Origin: Bacillota bacterium
Lineage (GTDB): Bacteria > Bacillota > DTU065
Assembly (NCBI GenBank): GCA_018435125.1
Contig: JAHDNZ010000080.1
Coordinates: 1 to 35,043 of the forward strand
Direction: 5' to 3'
DNA length: 35,043 nt
Every line of letters starts with the position of its first letter. Position 1 is the first letter of the stretch. Both the position numbers and the translations under genes were made by a program. Positions 16,776 to 24,997 of this stretch are shown in pieces. The notes beneath the pieces were generated by a model. The model worked only from the letters and a program-made list of their open reading frames with translations. It was not told the origin of the DNA and did no database searches.

Positions 16776-17207
16776 AAGTGAATCTGGGAGAGATGCATAT
16801 TTACAAGGTAGCGTTTATGTTAGACAACGACTGTATGCTCTTTATCCTGTGTAAAGGTGGGATGTTTGATCCATTGGCTGATGAATGGCTAGATGAGTAA
16901 TTGAATTAGCACTTACTTACATGCAATTGCAGGGTTTTGTTAATTAAGATACGAGCTAATTAATGAATGATTATGTAGTAGTTAAAGTAAATTTCATAAA
17001 TTTCTAATTTTGAATGAAACTGGGAAGGACATTCTTACCTAGTAACTAAATGTAAATTAGTGAAGATGCGGCTAAATAGCAAAAGATATAGCTTAATTAT
17101 AATTGAAAGTAATAGCGAGTGGGAAACGAGTGCTGAAAACAAGAGCAAAAGAAAAAATTAATTGAGGTAAAGGTAATAAATGGAGAAAAAAAGGAGGACT
17201 GAGCAAT
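16776..17207. other. spacer with a gene-end remnant before the M48 gene
   Basis: A plus frame from about 16793 to TAG/TAA near 16900 reads MHIYKVAFMLDNDCMLFILC and then GGMFDPLADEWLDE, stop. It looks like the end of an unknown gene or a small immunity-type protein. The remainder to 17190 is very A+T-rich with no recognised element. AAGGAGG at 17191-17197 serves the next gene. Confidence 0.3.
16817..16846 (+). repeat. 30-base near-repeat, copy 2 (partner 14266-14295)
   Basis: ATGTTAGACAACGAC...CTGTATGCTCTTTATC matches 27 of 30 bases of the copy at 14266. The two copies flank the IS21 element, at different distances from its ends. Confidence 0.7.
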
Positions 17208-18921
17208 GTGTTGACATCTAATGAAGTTTTAAACACTTGTCGAACATACTCAGGTAAAGACTATTATGTAGGACAAGCTATTCTACCTAAGCATTTAAAA
17301 AATGCTCGCAGTATTTTTCCAATCCCAAGTGATGAAGAAATCCATGCTTTTATTAACTCTACTGTTTTTAATAGCGGTAAAGAAGGATTAGCAATTGGCG
17401 CTCATGGAATATACTGGAGAAGTATAAGTAGCTCTAAACAAAATAAATTAACATGGGAAGAATTTATAAATGTTGAAGTAAGAATAGAAAAAAACGACTT
17501 AATTCTTGGGGCAAGTAATGCGTTCAATATGTCTGGTAGTTTCTTTTCGAAAGACATTTTGCTCACTTTACTATTGGAATTACAAAGTAAAACGAAAGAG
17601 CAATTTATTAGGCAAAAACGATGGATGCTTGCAATTGATGGAAGTCAAAGTGGTCCTTATACGACAGACGATATTAATCAACTAATTATTGAAAGTAAAA
17701 TTGATCCATATTTATCTTATGTATGGAGTGAAGGCATGTCGGAATGGGTTTTAGCTCACCAGAAACAAGAGTTTTCATCTTTTTTGAAAGGTAAAAGTGT
17801 TCCACCACCATTACCTCCTAGAATTCAAGCAGATGGAACTGTTAAACCACCAATATTACATAATATAGAGCCAACTAAATCGAAAGAAGAAGTTGAAAAG
17901 CCTTTTAGCCAAATAGCTATAACTGTTAATAAAGCTGAATTACAAACAAGTAACTTGAGAGATAATTTATCTGCCAAAAAAAATGATAGCGAAGTAAAGA
18001 ACTTTATCAATCTTACATCTTATATTCAAGAAAAAGGTTTGCTGGGAATAAAACCAAAAGCGATTAAGACTTTTAGTTGGTTTCTACTAGTTAATGCCGC
18101 AGTTGCGATTTCTATAATAATAATTTCGGGTGGGGAATTGCTAAGAGTAATACCGTATTTTTTAATATGTGGAAGTGTCTTTCCTCTTATAAACTTAATG
18201 TTTTCTACGACGTTTGCTAAAAAAGTCCATAGAATGACAGTGATTCGAGAAGGTAACTTTTTAAACTCATCCGAAGAAGGTCTATACAGTTTAGTCCAAA
18301 CGTTATCGAAAAGGGCTGGCTTAGAGAGAACTCCACAAGTAGCTATCTATGAAAGTGAAGATTATAATGCTTTTGCAACTGGAATGAATAAAAAACGATC
18401 GTTAATTGCGTTTAGCACTAGCCTGTTGAGTAATGTGAATGAACGAAGTATAGCTGCAGTGGCTGCCCATGAAATATCCCATATTGCAAATGGTGATATG
18501 TTGACAATGACACTTACCCAGAGTGTTATTAATGCAATTGTTCTTATGGTAACAATTCCATTTTCACTTTTAAAAAGTGCTAGCCTTTTTTTCAGAAGAT
18601 GTAGGTAGGGTTCAATATAAGATAATTTGCTTTGTTAAAGTAGTAGTATCCTCGATTTGTCTATTTTTAGGTAATTTAGTTGTAAAAGCATTTTCTAGGA
18701 AAAGAGAATTTGAAGCTGATGCACTTGCGGCAGTATTGATTGACAAAGAATCGATGGTAGAAGCATTAAATTCATTAAGTAGATCACCAGTTTCCTTTCC
18801 TAAGGAGCAAGGTGATTATGCTGCTTTTAAAATTAATGGAACACCAGCTTGGCTTGACATTTTTTCAACACACCCCTCAATTGAGCGACGTATTGCTAGA
18901 CTAGAAAAACTTTCTCAATAA
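17208..18921 (+). pseudogene. HtpX-like M48 protease with N-terminal PH-like and GYF_2 domains, split by a frameshift
   Basis: GTG 17208 (AAGGAGG 10 bases upstream) opens a 466-aa frame. About 33-130 is a PH-like beta domain (GLAIGAHGIYWRS, LTWEEFINVEV). About 139-190 is a GYF_2/DUF4339 domain (GPYTTDDINQLI, SYVWSEGMSEWVLA). A Pro-rich linker and two membrane segments (about 288-334) follow. The M48B core has NAFATGMNKKRSLIAFST and the zinc motif HEISH (421-425). The frame ends in RRC after a T7 tract (18586-18592). The next frame carries the rest: a membrane segment, the third zinc ligand in FEADALAA, and the HtpX-type ending FSTHPSIERRIARLEKL, stop at 18921. One extra T explains the break. 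It is a pseudogene, a sequencing error, or a slippage-expressed gene. Base composition is poorer in G+C than in flanking core genes. Confidence 0.8.
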
Positions 18922-19188
18922 TGATCTTGCTACAAAACAGGTAAGAAAATCCTCTAAGCAAGCGCTTTTAGTTTGCTAATCATGATTATGCCAGCATGAT
19001 GTTTCATAGTTTTTAATCTGTTATGTCACTTCTTTACTATAACTGGGCTGGTCGAGGTAAGTGTTTAAAGTGATAAAAACTAGTAACTAGTTCAAAGTTT
19101 ATTGCTTTAGCATCAGTTTCCTTTCTTAGGCTAAAATTATTACTAGGTAATTAGAGAAATTTTAATAAAGTAGATTTTATTTGAGAAA

Positions 19189-19221
19189 CACCCTGGTAGA
19201 TGCTACCAGGGTGCTGTTTTT
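19189..19221 (+). terminator. intrinsic terminator in the M48-lipoprotein spacer
   Basis: Perfect 11-bp stem CACCCTGGTAG (19189-19199) with CTACCAGGGTG (19203-19213), then CTGTTTTT. Confidence 0.85.
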
Positions 19222-19397
19222 AATTGATTAGCACTTGTTATAGTAGTATCAAGAGTCTTGTGTAAACTCATATCTATACAAAAATCTGAGCAAAGGCGTT
19301 AAATTTTAGAAAAAGAAGGAATTCTGCCATAACAGAGTGAATATTCGAAAAAAGTGGAGTAAATAAAGCGTTGTTAGATTATAATAAGCGAAAAGAA

Positions 19398-19432
19398 CTG
19401 ATCTGGATCGAAAGATCAGCTTTGTTTTTTTT
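19398..19432 (+). terminator. terminator-like hairpin in the lipoprotein leader
   Basis: CTGATCT (19398-19404) pairs with AGATCAG (19413-19419), followed by C, TTTG and nine T. It lies only about 40 bases before the lipoprotein start, so it may act as an attenuator. A similar CGTTGAAAGATCAG string recurs near 20391. Confidence 0.5.
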
Positions 19433-19469
19433 TACTGAGAAGGAAAAATATTACTGAAGGAGTGATTTT

Positions 19470-20270
19470 GTGATTCGAGCTAGAAATTTAGTAACTATTA
19501 GTCTTTTATTAATTGCCTTACTGTTTACAGGCTGTGGTAAAGAAAAAAATATCCCCCCCATAATTACAGACAAGAGTGCAACTATTGGGGGATTAGTTGG
19601 ACCTCAAGCTGTTGTTCCTTTGTATGTAAAAGCAGAAGATCCTAACAAAGATTCCTTAATCTACAGTTGGACCTGTACAGCGGGACAGTTGAATGTAGCT
19701 ACAGGCTCATCTGTAGAATGGACGGCACCTCTTTCCGGTACTTCTCTGATTAAGGTTGTTGTTTCTGACCAAAAAGGCGGTCAAGTTAGTACAAAATGGT
19801 CTATTCAGATAGGTACATCGTTGCAAGGTACCTGGTATGGAGAATATATTAGTGATACAACCACTGAGAACTGTAAAATTGTGATTGGTGATGTTGTTCA
19901 TAAAGAAAAAGTAGTATCGAGTATAAACCATAACCATACCTACACATTTTATAAAGGAACTTTCGAAGCATCAATTCTCCCTGACAAAGTTTTCGAAATC
20001 TTGGTTAGTGATATCCCTTACGAAGAATTAGGTACCGGCAGCGAGATTAATCCAGGCTGGATTAATGTGATGTATACGGGGATTCCAAAAACTCTATTTT
20101 CAGTTCTTGTCGGCACTCGCGTCAAAGGCGAGCATGTAGCTTCATACCACGCTTCTAGTTTTGAAAATAACGGACTAACAATGAAAGGGTGGTTTTGTGT
20201 TTCAAAGTATAATTGTGGAACACTTGCCTATGGCCAAATGACACTTAATAAAGTTATGAATGAAAACTAA
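19470..20270 (+). CDS. lipoprotein with PKD/Ig-like domain, function unknown
   Basis: The 266-aa protein has a lipoprotein signal with lipobox LFTGC (Cys22), so it is probably anchored outside the membrane. Residues about 29-115 look like a PKD or Ig-like fold (DPNKDSLIYSWTCTAG, SSVEWTAPLSGTSLIKVVVSDQKGG). The C-terminal half (LQGTWYGEYISD onward) is beta-rich with a possible Cys pair and is not recognised. GTG 19470 is supported by GAAGGAGTG 6 bases upstream. It is monocistronic, followed by a hairpin terminator. Confidence 0.8.
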   Translation: MIRARNLVTISLLLIALLFTGCGKEKNIPPIITDKSATIGGLVGPQAVVPLYVKAEDPNKDSLIYSWTCTAGQLNVATGSSVEWTAPLSGTSLIKVVVSDQKGGQVSTKWSIQIGTSLQGTWYGEYISDTTTENCKIVIGDVVHKEKVVSSINHNHTYTFYKGTFEASILPDKVFEILVSDIPYEELGTGSEINPGWINVMYTGIPKTLFSVLVGTRVKGEHVASYHASSFENNGLTMKGWFCVSKYNCGTLAYGQMTLNKVMNEN

Positions 20271-20300
20271 AGAATACCATTTACTTAAGTGCCAAAAATC

Positions 20301-20336
20301 ACCTTAGTGGAAAACAAATTCTACTAGGGTTTTTTA
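20301..20336 (+). terminator. intrinsic terminator after the lipoprotein
   Basis: Ten-bp stem with G-U pairs (20301-20310 with 20321-20330), then six T. Confidence 0.7.
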
Positions 20337-20419
20337 ACTTAATATTTTCCGCTCGCAAACGTTAAAGGGTTATAAATAAATAGCAGCTTCGTTGAAAGAT
20401 CAGACCTATTATTTTTTAC

Positions 20420-20448
20420 TTGATTTTTTGTGATGGTAGATTTATACT
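20420..20448 (+). promoter_or_regulatory. promoter TTGATT-17-TATACT of the MarR operon
   Basis: -35 TTGATT (20420-20425), 17-bp spacer, -10 TATACT (20443-20448), about 65 bases before the MarR start. Confidence 0.6.
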
Positions 20449-20455
20449 AAAAAAT

Positions 20456-20487
20456 AGTTAGCACACTAAATATTAGTACACCAACTA
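20456..20487. promoter_or_regulatory. MarR operator candidate (TTAG/CTAA repeats)
   Basis: A run of alternating half-sites follows the -10: TTAG...CTAA, then the palindrome ACTAA-ATA-TTAGT (20465-20477), then ACTAA again at 20483. A site here would block transcription by the MarR protein encoded just downstream, the common autoregulation pattern. Confidence 0.45.
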
Positions 20488-20512
20488 AGTTGAATCTGGG
20501 GGGGAGATAAAT

Positions 20513-20950
20513 ATGGAGAATGTAAACGGCATCCAGATTGCTTTACTGATCCGTGATATCAATAACAAGATAACCAATGATATCAACCGTGAATTTGTAA
20601 GTACGGGTTTTACCCTTCCCCAACTTAATGTCATTAAAGAATTGGCTCTAAAAAATCAGCTTATGGTAAGTGAATTAGGGCAACGAATGGGACTTACAAA
20701 CAGTACGGTCTCAGGCATTTTAGATCGCTTGGAAAAACAAAACATGATAGAAAGAGTCCGTAGCCACGAAGACAGACGTGTAGTCTATGTCAAACTCACC
20801 CCAGAAGGTTTTAGCCAGGTTAGTAGGCTCCGAGATATTATTGATAACTACTTTAATCATCTGTTTTTTGGGGTCTCAGAAGAAAAGTTAAAAGAGATTC
20901 AAAACGGTCTGACAACTCTAAATAAAATTGTCAGCCAAAAAATCAAGTAA
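20513..20950 (+). CDS. MarR family transcriptional regulator
   Basis: The 145-aa protein has the family layout: N-terminal dimer helix, winged helix from about 35 to 100 (LPQLNVIKELAL, MVSELGQRMGLTNSTVSGILDRLEKQNMIERV), wing DRRVVYVKLTPEG, and C-terminal dimerisation helices. It should bind the palindromic repeats upstream and probably controls itself and the membrane protein 17 bases downstream. The ligand is unknown. A GGGGGGGAG ribosome site precedes ATG 20513. Confidence 0.92.
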   Translation: MENVNGIQIALLIRDINNKITNDINREFVSTGFTLPQLNVIKELALKNQLMVSELGQRMGLTNSTVSGILDRLEKQNMIERVRSHEDRRVVYVKLTPEGFSQVSRLRDIIDNYFNHLFFGVSEEKLKEIQNGLTTLNKIVSQKIK

Positions 20951-20967
20951 ACTAGAGGTGCAAATAA

Positions 20968-21636
20968 ATGATTCAGGTTATGGAAATTATCTTTGATCTT
21001 AGCTACTTAGCAATTATCTGGTATCTGGTCTTTAAGATGAGAAAGCTAACTAATCAAGAGAAGAACTCTTTAGCTATCATTTTAATTTGGGCTTTTACTC
21101 TTCTTGCCCTTGGGGATACCGCCCATGTAGGTTTTAGAGTTTTAGCTTACCTTAAAGGTGGTACAGCAGTTAATTCTGTGCTTCTGGGTTGGGGTAAGTT
21201 AGCTACCGCTATTACGGTTACAGGTTTTTATGCTTTGCTGGTTGAAGCTTGGAAAGAGCGTTTTAAGAAAAGACACACTGCCTTTTCTTACTGGCTACTA
21301 TTCCTGGCTTTAATTAGACTGATAATCATTTTTCTTCCCGGAAACAACTGGACAAGTGCGGAGGTACCTTTTAACTGGAGTATCTATAGAAACCTCCCCC
21401 TATTGTTACTGGGTCTAGGGGTAGCCTATCTCTTTTTAACAAGCGGTATAAATAAAAATGATCCTTACGCCAAAGGAATAGGAGTTGCCATCCTCGTTTC
21501 TTATGCTTTCTATACACCGGTAATATTATGGGCTAAAGATCTGCCCTTACTTGGTCTTTTAATGATTCCTAAAACCATAGCCTATATCTGGGCAGCCTTT
21601 ATTACCTATAGGGCTTTCAGGGAAAACGCTTTTTAA
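20968..21636 (+). CDS. multi-pass membrane protein of unknown function
   Basis: The 222-aa protein is mostly hydrophobic with about seven predicted membrane helices. Features that look conserved are LGDTAHVGFRV near 48-58 (His and charged residues inside a helix region) and the ending LMIPKTIAYIWAAFITYRAF. I do not recognise the family. GAGGTG precedes ATG 20968, and the 17-base gap from the MarR gene makes co-transcription and MarR control likely. A bidirectional terminator follows. Confidence 0.75.
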   Translation: MIQVMEIIFDLSYLAIIWYLVFKMRKLTNQEKNSLAIILIWAFTLLALGDTAHVGFRVLAYLKGGTAVNSVLLGWGKLATAITVTGFYALLVEAWKERFKKRHTAFSYWLLFLALIRLIIIFLPGNNWTSAEVPFNWSIYRNLPLLLLGLGVAYLFLTSGINKNDPYAKGIGVAILVSYAFYTPVILWAKDLPLLGLLMIPKTIAYIWAAFITYRAFRENAF

Positions 21637-21653
21637 AAATAAATTAATATAAT

Positions 21654-21683
21654 AAAACCCTGGCCTTAGGCCAGGGTTTTATT
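21654..21683. terminator. bidirectional intrinsic terminator
   Basis: Perfect 12-bp stem (21654-21665 with 21669-21680) with T runs on both strands, serving the membrane protein gene and the convergent minus-strand gene. Confidence 0.9.
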
Positions 21684-21688
21684 TAAGT

Positions 21689-22198
21689 TTATTTTGCGAG
21701 GTAGAGGATATTAATTTCAAAGTTAGCTTCTTTATCAAAATTGGTTAAAAAGGTAATATTGGTTCTTTCTAAAATCCAGAGGGTTGCTTCATTAAAGTCT
21801 TTGTTTTTGAAAGCTAGTTCCTTATTATTTTCATACTCTTTATTTACAACCTTAAAGGTATCGGCTTGGGGTTTTCCGTACTTTTTAAGCAGATCATTTT
21901 TCAAAAGCGAATAGTTAAACCAAGTTATTTCGTTTTCTCCCGGAGCTGTTATTAGATAAAGAACCGAGGTAAGCTTACCTTCTGTAAATTTATAAACACG
22001 GCTGGCATTAAAGCCATATAAAGAAACATTATAAATTAACATATTTTCTAAATCGGTAATCGCTTTAACTGATTCGGTCTTATCTACCTCAGCCATGCTA
22101 GCCCCCCAGTTAAGACCCCTAAAGTCAGTAGAAAGAGCCATAACAGCTAAAGAGGAAATTATAAAAACAGGTAGCAATGTTTTAATAATCTTTTTCAT
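21689..22198 (-). CDS. secreted protein of unknown function, paralogue A
   Basis: The 169-aa protein has a signal peptide (about 1-23) and then FRGLNWGASMAEV. It is clearly related to the next gene upstream on the same strand: both have F..(L/F).WG after the signal, a (L/I)(L/I)(V/I)Y(N/D) strand, (I/V)YxFxxxKL(T/K)(S/T)VLY, and a similar C-terminal strand order. The family is not recognised. AAGGGG precedes the ATG. It is 45 bases after its paralogue, so they are probably co-transcribed. Confidence 0.7.
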   Translation of the reverse strand: MKKIIKTLLPVFIISSLAVMALSTDFRGLNWGASMAEVDKTESVKAITDLENMLIYNVSLYGFNASRVYKFTEGKLTSVLYLITAPGENEITWFNYSLLKNDLLKKYGKPQADTFKVVNKEYENNKELAFKNKDFNEATLWILERTNITFLTNFDKEANFEINILYLAK

Positions 22199-22243
22199 GC
22201 TAAAAACCCCTTCTAAATAAATTGCCAGGCTAGATTAACCAAG

Positions 22244-22798
22244 CTAAATATCTTCATAATCAGGGTGAACTTCCTCATTTAGTCCATAATCTTTAAGAAT
22301 AGATTCGAAAGAGTTAATATAGATGATATGAGTAATATTTAGATCTTTAGAGTAGAGGGCATGGGTGATTAGACTATTGGCAATCCAAATAGAGCTATAA
22401 GTTACATCGCCAAGAGCCATGGCTAGCTCAGGTAGGTTTTTAAAACGATCGTTACCCCATCTCTCGGTTTTGCTTAGCGGTTCTTGGAGCAGTTTGGCAA
22501 TTTCTTCGTCTATAAACTCGTAACCTGTAAGATAAGCTTTAAGCTCACATGGAACTTCGGTAAAGGTATAAAGAACGGTCTTTAACTTATTGTTTTCAAA
22601 GCTATAGATCTTTTGCACTTTTTGTTCAAAGAGGAAAGCATCATAGACTAATAACTTATCAGTTTCAAAAAAAGGTTGTTGGACTTCTTTTTGTTTAATT
22701 AGTTCTTTAGTTGTACCCCAGGTAAAATTATAAAAAGCACTGCTTGAAAGGGTAAAAAAGACAAAAAAAAGTAAAATAGCTAAAAGACGTCTTTGCAA
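22244..22798 (-). CDS. secreted protein of unknown function, paralogue B
   Basis: The 184-aa protein has a signal peptide (about 1-21) and the same FTWG and IYSFENNKLKTVLY segments as the downstream paralogue, indicating an old tandem duplication. It ends in an acidic tail (NEEVHPDYEDI). The start is TTG 22798 with GGGGGG 8 bases upstream; no better start exists. Function unknown. Confidence 0.7.
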   Translation of the reverse strand: MQRRLLAILLFFVFFTLSSSAFYNFTWGTTKELIKQKEVQQPFFETDKLLVYDAFLFEQKVQKIYSFENNKLKTVLYTFTEVPCELKAYLTGYEFIDEEIAKLLQEPLSKTERWGNDRFKNLPELAMALGDVTYSSIWIANSLITHALYSKDLNITHIIYINSFESILKDYGLNEEVHPDYEDI

Positions 22799-22900
22799 AT
22801 TAAACGCCCCCCTAAGTTATGGTTGGTTTATAAAGAAAAGCCAGTCTACCTTAATTATAGGCAAAAAAGCTAGTTTTGCAAATATAGCCAAAATCTAATC

Positions 22901-22931
22901 AAAGGAGCGCCACTAAAGGCGGCGCTCCTTT
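22901..22931 (-). terminator. intrinsic terminator overlapping the stop of the PrcB-like gene
   Basis: Perfect 11-bp stem (22901-22911 with 22921-22931). On the minus strand the stop codon TAG (22913-22915) lies in the loop. The T run is short. Confidence 0.75.
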
Positions 22932-23269
22932 AATAGTAATTCACCATTGACTATAAGAGAGAATGTTTTAGCTTGATATGTTCTTACATATACAAAGGGG
23001 TAGGTCAGCATCAAAATATTAACCGAACCAGGCTTGGGATCGCTTGATATTAGCTCAATCATAAGGTGATCAGATCTAATTTCAGTGCCAATTAATTCAA
23101 AACCATAGCCACCGCCAGGCTTTTCACCTCTTGAGATAATAAGCAGCGGTTCGTGATGCAATAGAGATATCACTTCGGGATTGGCAGCAAAAAAGGGCAG
23201 CTCGTCGGGTGTTCTTACATAAAAATACTCTAAATCTTTGACCACGCTTCTAACCAGATCGTGATTCAT
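22913..23269 (-). CDS. PrcB C-terminal-like (protease inhibitor-type) domain protein
   Basis: The 118-aa protein has the motif LLIISRGEKPGGGYGFELIG followed by a PGS...TYPFVYV strand pair, which matches the PrcB_C/protease complex-inhibitor family (PF14343). In that family the domain is usually exported; here there is no signal peptide, so it may be cytoplasmic. ATG 23269 is preferred to GTG 23275 because GGAGG is then 7 bases upstream. It is divergent from the phosphoribosyltransferase gene. Its partner is unknown. Confidence 0.75.
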   Translation of the reverse strand: MNHDLVRSVVKDLEYFYVRTPDELPFFAANPEVISLLHHEPLLIISRGEKPGGGYGFELIGTEIRSDHLMIELISSDPKPGSVNILMLTYPFVYVRTYQAKTFSLIVNGELLLKERRL

Positions 23270-23419
23270 TAACACACCTCCAAGAAGCAGTGGAAGGATA
23301 GACTAACCTTTAACTAACTCCTGCTTATTGTATTTAGTTGTCATTACTTAGTTTAGGCCTACAAAAGAATTATAAAGGGAAGGCTTATTTGTTATAAAAT
23401 TAACCATTGCTAATAAAAG

Positions 23420-23448
23420 ATGACTTAGACTATGCTCAGTGATATAAT
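23420..23448 (+). promoter_or_regulatory. promoter for the phosphoribosyltransferase gene
   Basis: A perfect -10 TATAAT (23443-23448) with a weak -35 ATGACT (23420-23425) at 17 bp spacing. Confidence 0.5.
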
Positions 23449-23519
23449 ATTAGAAACTGTGGCTAAAAGTATCTTAAATTGGCAATAAAAAACTGGCTAA
23501 GTTTTTGGAGGGGTTTAGA

Positions 23520-24866
23520 GTGAGCTTTTTTGATCATAAAAGATTGCCAGCCTCACTTTTTCAAATAGATGAAGAGCGTATCAAAAAGGGCTGGTACTCA
23601 GATGTCTACTTTCTTAACCAAATAAAGATTTTACAGCGTTTAGCAGAAGAAGGCTATCGTTTTAACGGCCAGAGTGATCTAAAAGATATAGACTGCAGTA
23701 ATGTTGATACCGGAAACATTGAAGTTGAGATGCAGATCTTTACTCGCAGACAGCCCGGATCACTTATAGCGGGGGTAGATGAATCACTTAGAGTTCTTGA
23801 GTCCTGTACAGGCTATTATGATAATGGTAAATGGATTGACACCTATGATCACCTCGAAGTCTGGGCCGTAGAAGACGGTGTTTGGCTTCCCTATGATGGC
23901 AACCCCCTCGATGTTAAACCGGTAATGCGCATTAGAGGTCGTTACCGTGAGATTGGCCATTTGGAGACAGTGATTTTGGGAGCTTTAGCTGAGCCTACCC
24001 GGATTGCCACCAACGTTTTAAACGTACTTGAAGCCTGTAACGGGAAAGATGTACTCTTTTTCCCGGCTCGTTTTATGCATTATAAGATGCAAGCCGTCGG
24101 CGGTTATGCTTTTTCTCTGGCTGTACAAGCTTACAACTACCGGCATGGCAGAAAAAGTTCTCAGATCTTTGTATCTACAGACGCTCAAGGTGAGTTTTGG
24201 GGTGGCAGAGGTGGCGGGACCATTTCGCATGCTTCGATTTGTTGCTTTTTGGGCGATTCGGTAGAAACCATGCTACAGTTTGCACGGATTTTGCCACTAG
24301 AATACCCTCGTATCGCTTTGGTAGATTTTCACAATGATGTAATTAACGAGAGTTTAGCGGTCTTAAAGGCTATGTTCTACCAATACCTGGAACTTAAAAA
24401 ACAAGGCGATCATAACGAGGCAGAAAAATATAGACTCATGGCTGTAAGGCCCGATACCTCCGGTAATATGAGAGATAAATCTATCTCACCTCTGGGAGCC
24501 AAAGAACTTGATTTGGGAGTTAACCCCAGAATGGTCTACCAGTTAAGAGAAGCACTGGATGCAGCCTATTTAACCTGGGATTTACCTGCTAAAGATCTAG
24601 AAGAGGCCAAAAGGTACTGCCGGAGTGTCAAGATTTCAGTTACCGGAGGCTTTGATGTTGAAAAGATTAGACTCTTTGAAGAATTAAAAGTACCTGTCGA
24701 TATCTATGGTGTTGGTTCTTCACTTTTAAATAACTGCACTAAATGCGGCATGAATAATGACTATACCGCCGATATTGTAAAGGTTAAAATTGATAATCAG
24801 TGGTACCCCCTGGCCAAAGCCGGACGCAGATCGTCTGAAAATCCACTCATGGAAAGAATCAGGTAA
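23520..24866 (+). CDS. nicotinate phosphoribosyltransferase family protein
   Basis: The 448-aa enzyme should join nicotinate to PRPP for NAD salvage. Family blocks seen: RQPGSLIAGVDE, EPTRIATNVLNV, ARFMHYKMQAVGGYAF, the long VSTDAQGEFWGG loop, RIALVDFHNDVINESLAVL, AVRPDTSGN and ISVTGGFDVEKI...VPVDIYGVGSSL (phosphate-binding end). NNCTKCGMNNDYTAD near the C-terminus has two Cys, perhaps a structural feature. GTG 23520 is chosen over TTG 23505 because GGAGGGG lies 6 bases before it. It resembles a clostridial-type variant rather than classic PncB. It stands alone between a promoter and a terminator. Confidence 0.88.
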   Translation: MSFFDHKRLPASLFQIDEERIKKGWYSDVYFLNQIKILQRLAEEGYRFNGQSDLKDIDCSNVDTGNIEVEMQIFTRRQPGSLIAGVDESLRVLESCTGYYDNGKWIDTYDHLEVWAVEDGVWLPYDGNPLDVKPVMRIRGRYREIGHLETVILGALAEPTRIATNVLNVLEACNGKDVLFFPARFMHYKMQAVGGYAFSLAVQAYNYRHGRKSSQIFVSTDAQGEFWGGRGGGTISHASICCFLGDSVETMLQFARILPLEYPRIALVDFHNDVINESLAVLKAMFYQYLELKKQGDHNEAEKYRLMAVRPDTSGNMRDKSISPLGAKELDLGVNPRMVYQLREALDAAYLTWDLPAKDLEEAKRYCRSVKISVTGGFDVEKIRLFEELKVPVDIYGVGSSLLNNCTKCGMNNDYTADIVKVKIDNQWYPLAKAGRRSSENPLMERIR

Positions 24867-24894
24867 AGAAACAATATATTCACCTACAAAGATT

Positions 24895-24925
24895 AAACTG
24901 GTGGGGTTAACCTACCAGTTTTTTA
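24895..24925 (+). terminator. intrinsic terminator after the phosphoribosyltransferase
   Basis: Eleven-bp stem with one G-U pair (24895-24905 with 24911-24921), GTTAA loop, then a T run. Confidence 0.85.
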
Positions 24926-24997
24926 TTAGGTATTAATTAGGTTCACCAAAAGGTAAAAGCCTCCCTTTTAACGAAAATAACTATTGGAGGGATGGGT

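Larger units (their letters stand above)
14602..16776 (-). mobile_element. degenerate IS21-family insertion sequence
   Basis: A roughly 2.2-kb element with istA-istB order on the minus strand. Imperfect outer ends are TGTCAATGACCACTTAG (from 14602) and, on the other strand, TGTTAATGGACAAGTTA (from 16776 leftward). An inner repeat, GGACA...TTCAGCATT, occurs at 14633-14652 and inverted at 16704-16722, matching the multiple terminal repeats of IS21 elements. No clear target duplication was found. istB is intact, but istA is broken at least twice, so it cannot move by itself. Exact ends are an estimate. Confidence 0.7.
18922..19469. other. non-coding spacer with two hairpins
   Basis: No gene is visible. 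It holds two terminator-like hairpins, listed separately, one at 19189 and one immediately upstream of the lipoprotein gene. The rest shows nothing I can name. Confidence 0.4.

Noticed and set aside
14602-16776. Target-site duplication around the IS21 element
   Set aside because: The flanks (TAGGAG on the left, AGTGAA on the right) share no convincing direct repeat of 4-8 bases.
18577-18921. Separate 114-aa gene after the M48 frame
   Set aside because: It carries the missing third zinc ligand and HtpX C-terminus, so it is the rest of the upstream gene after a frameshift.
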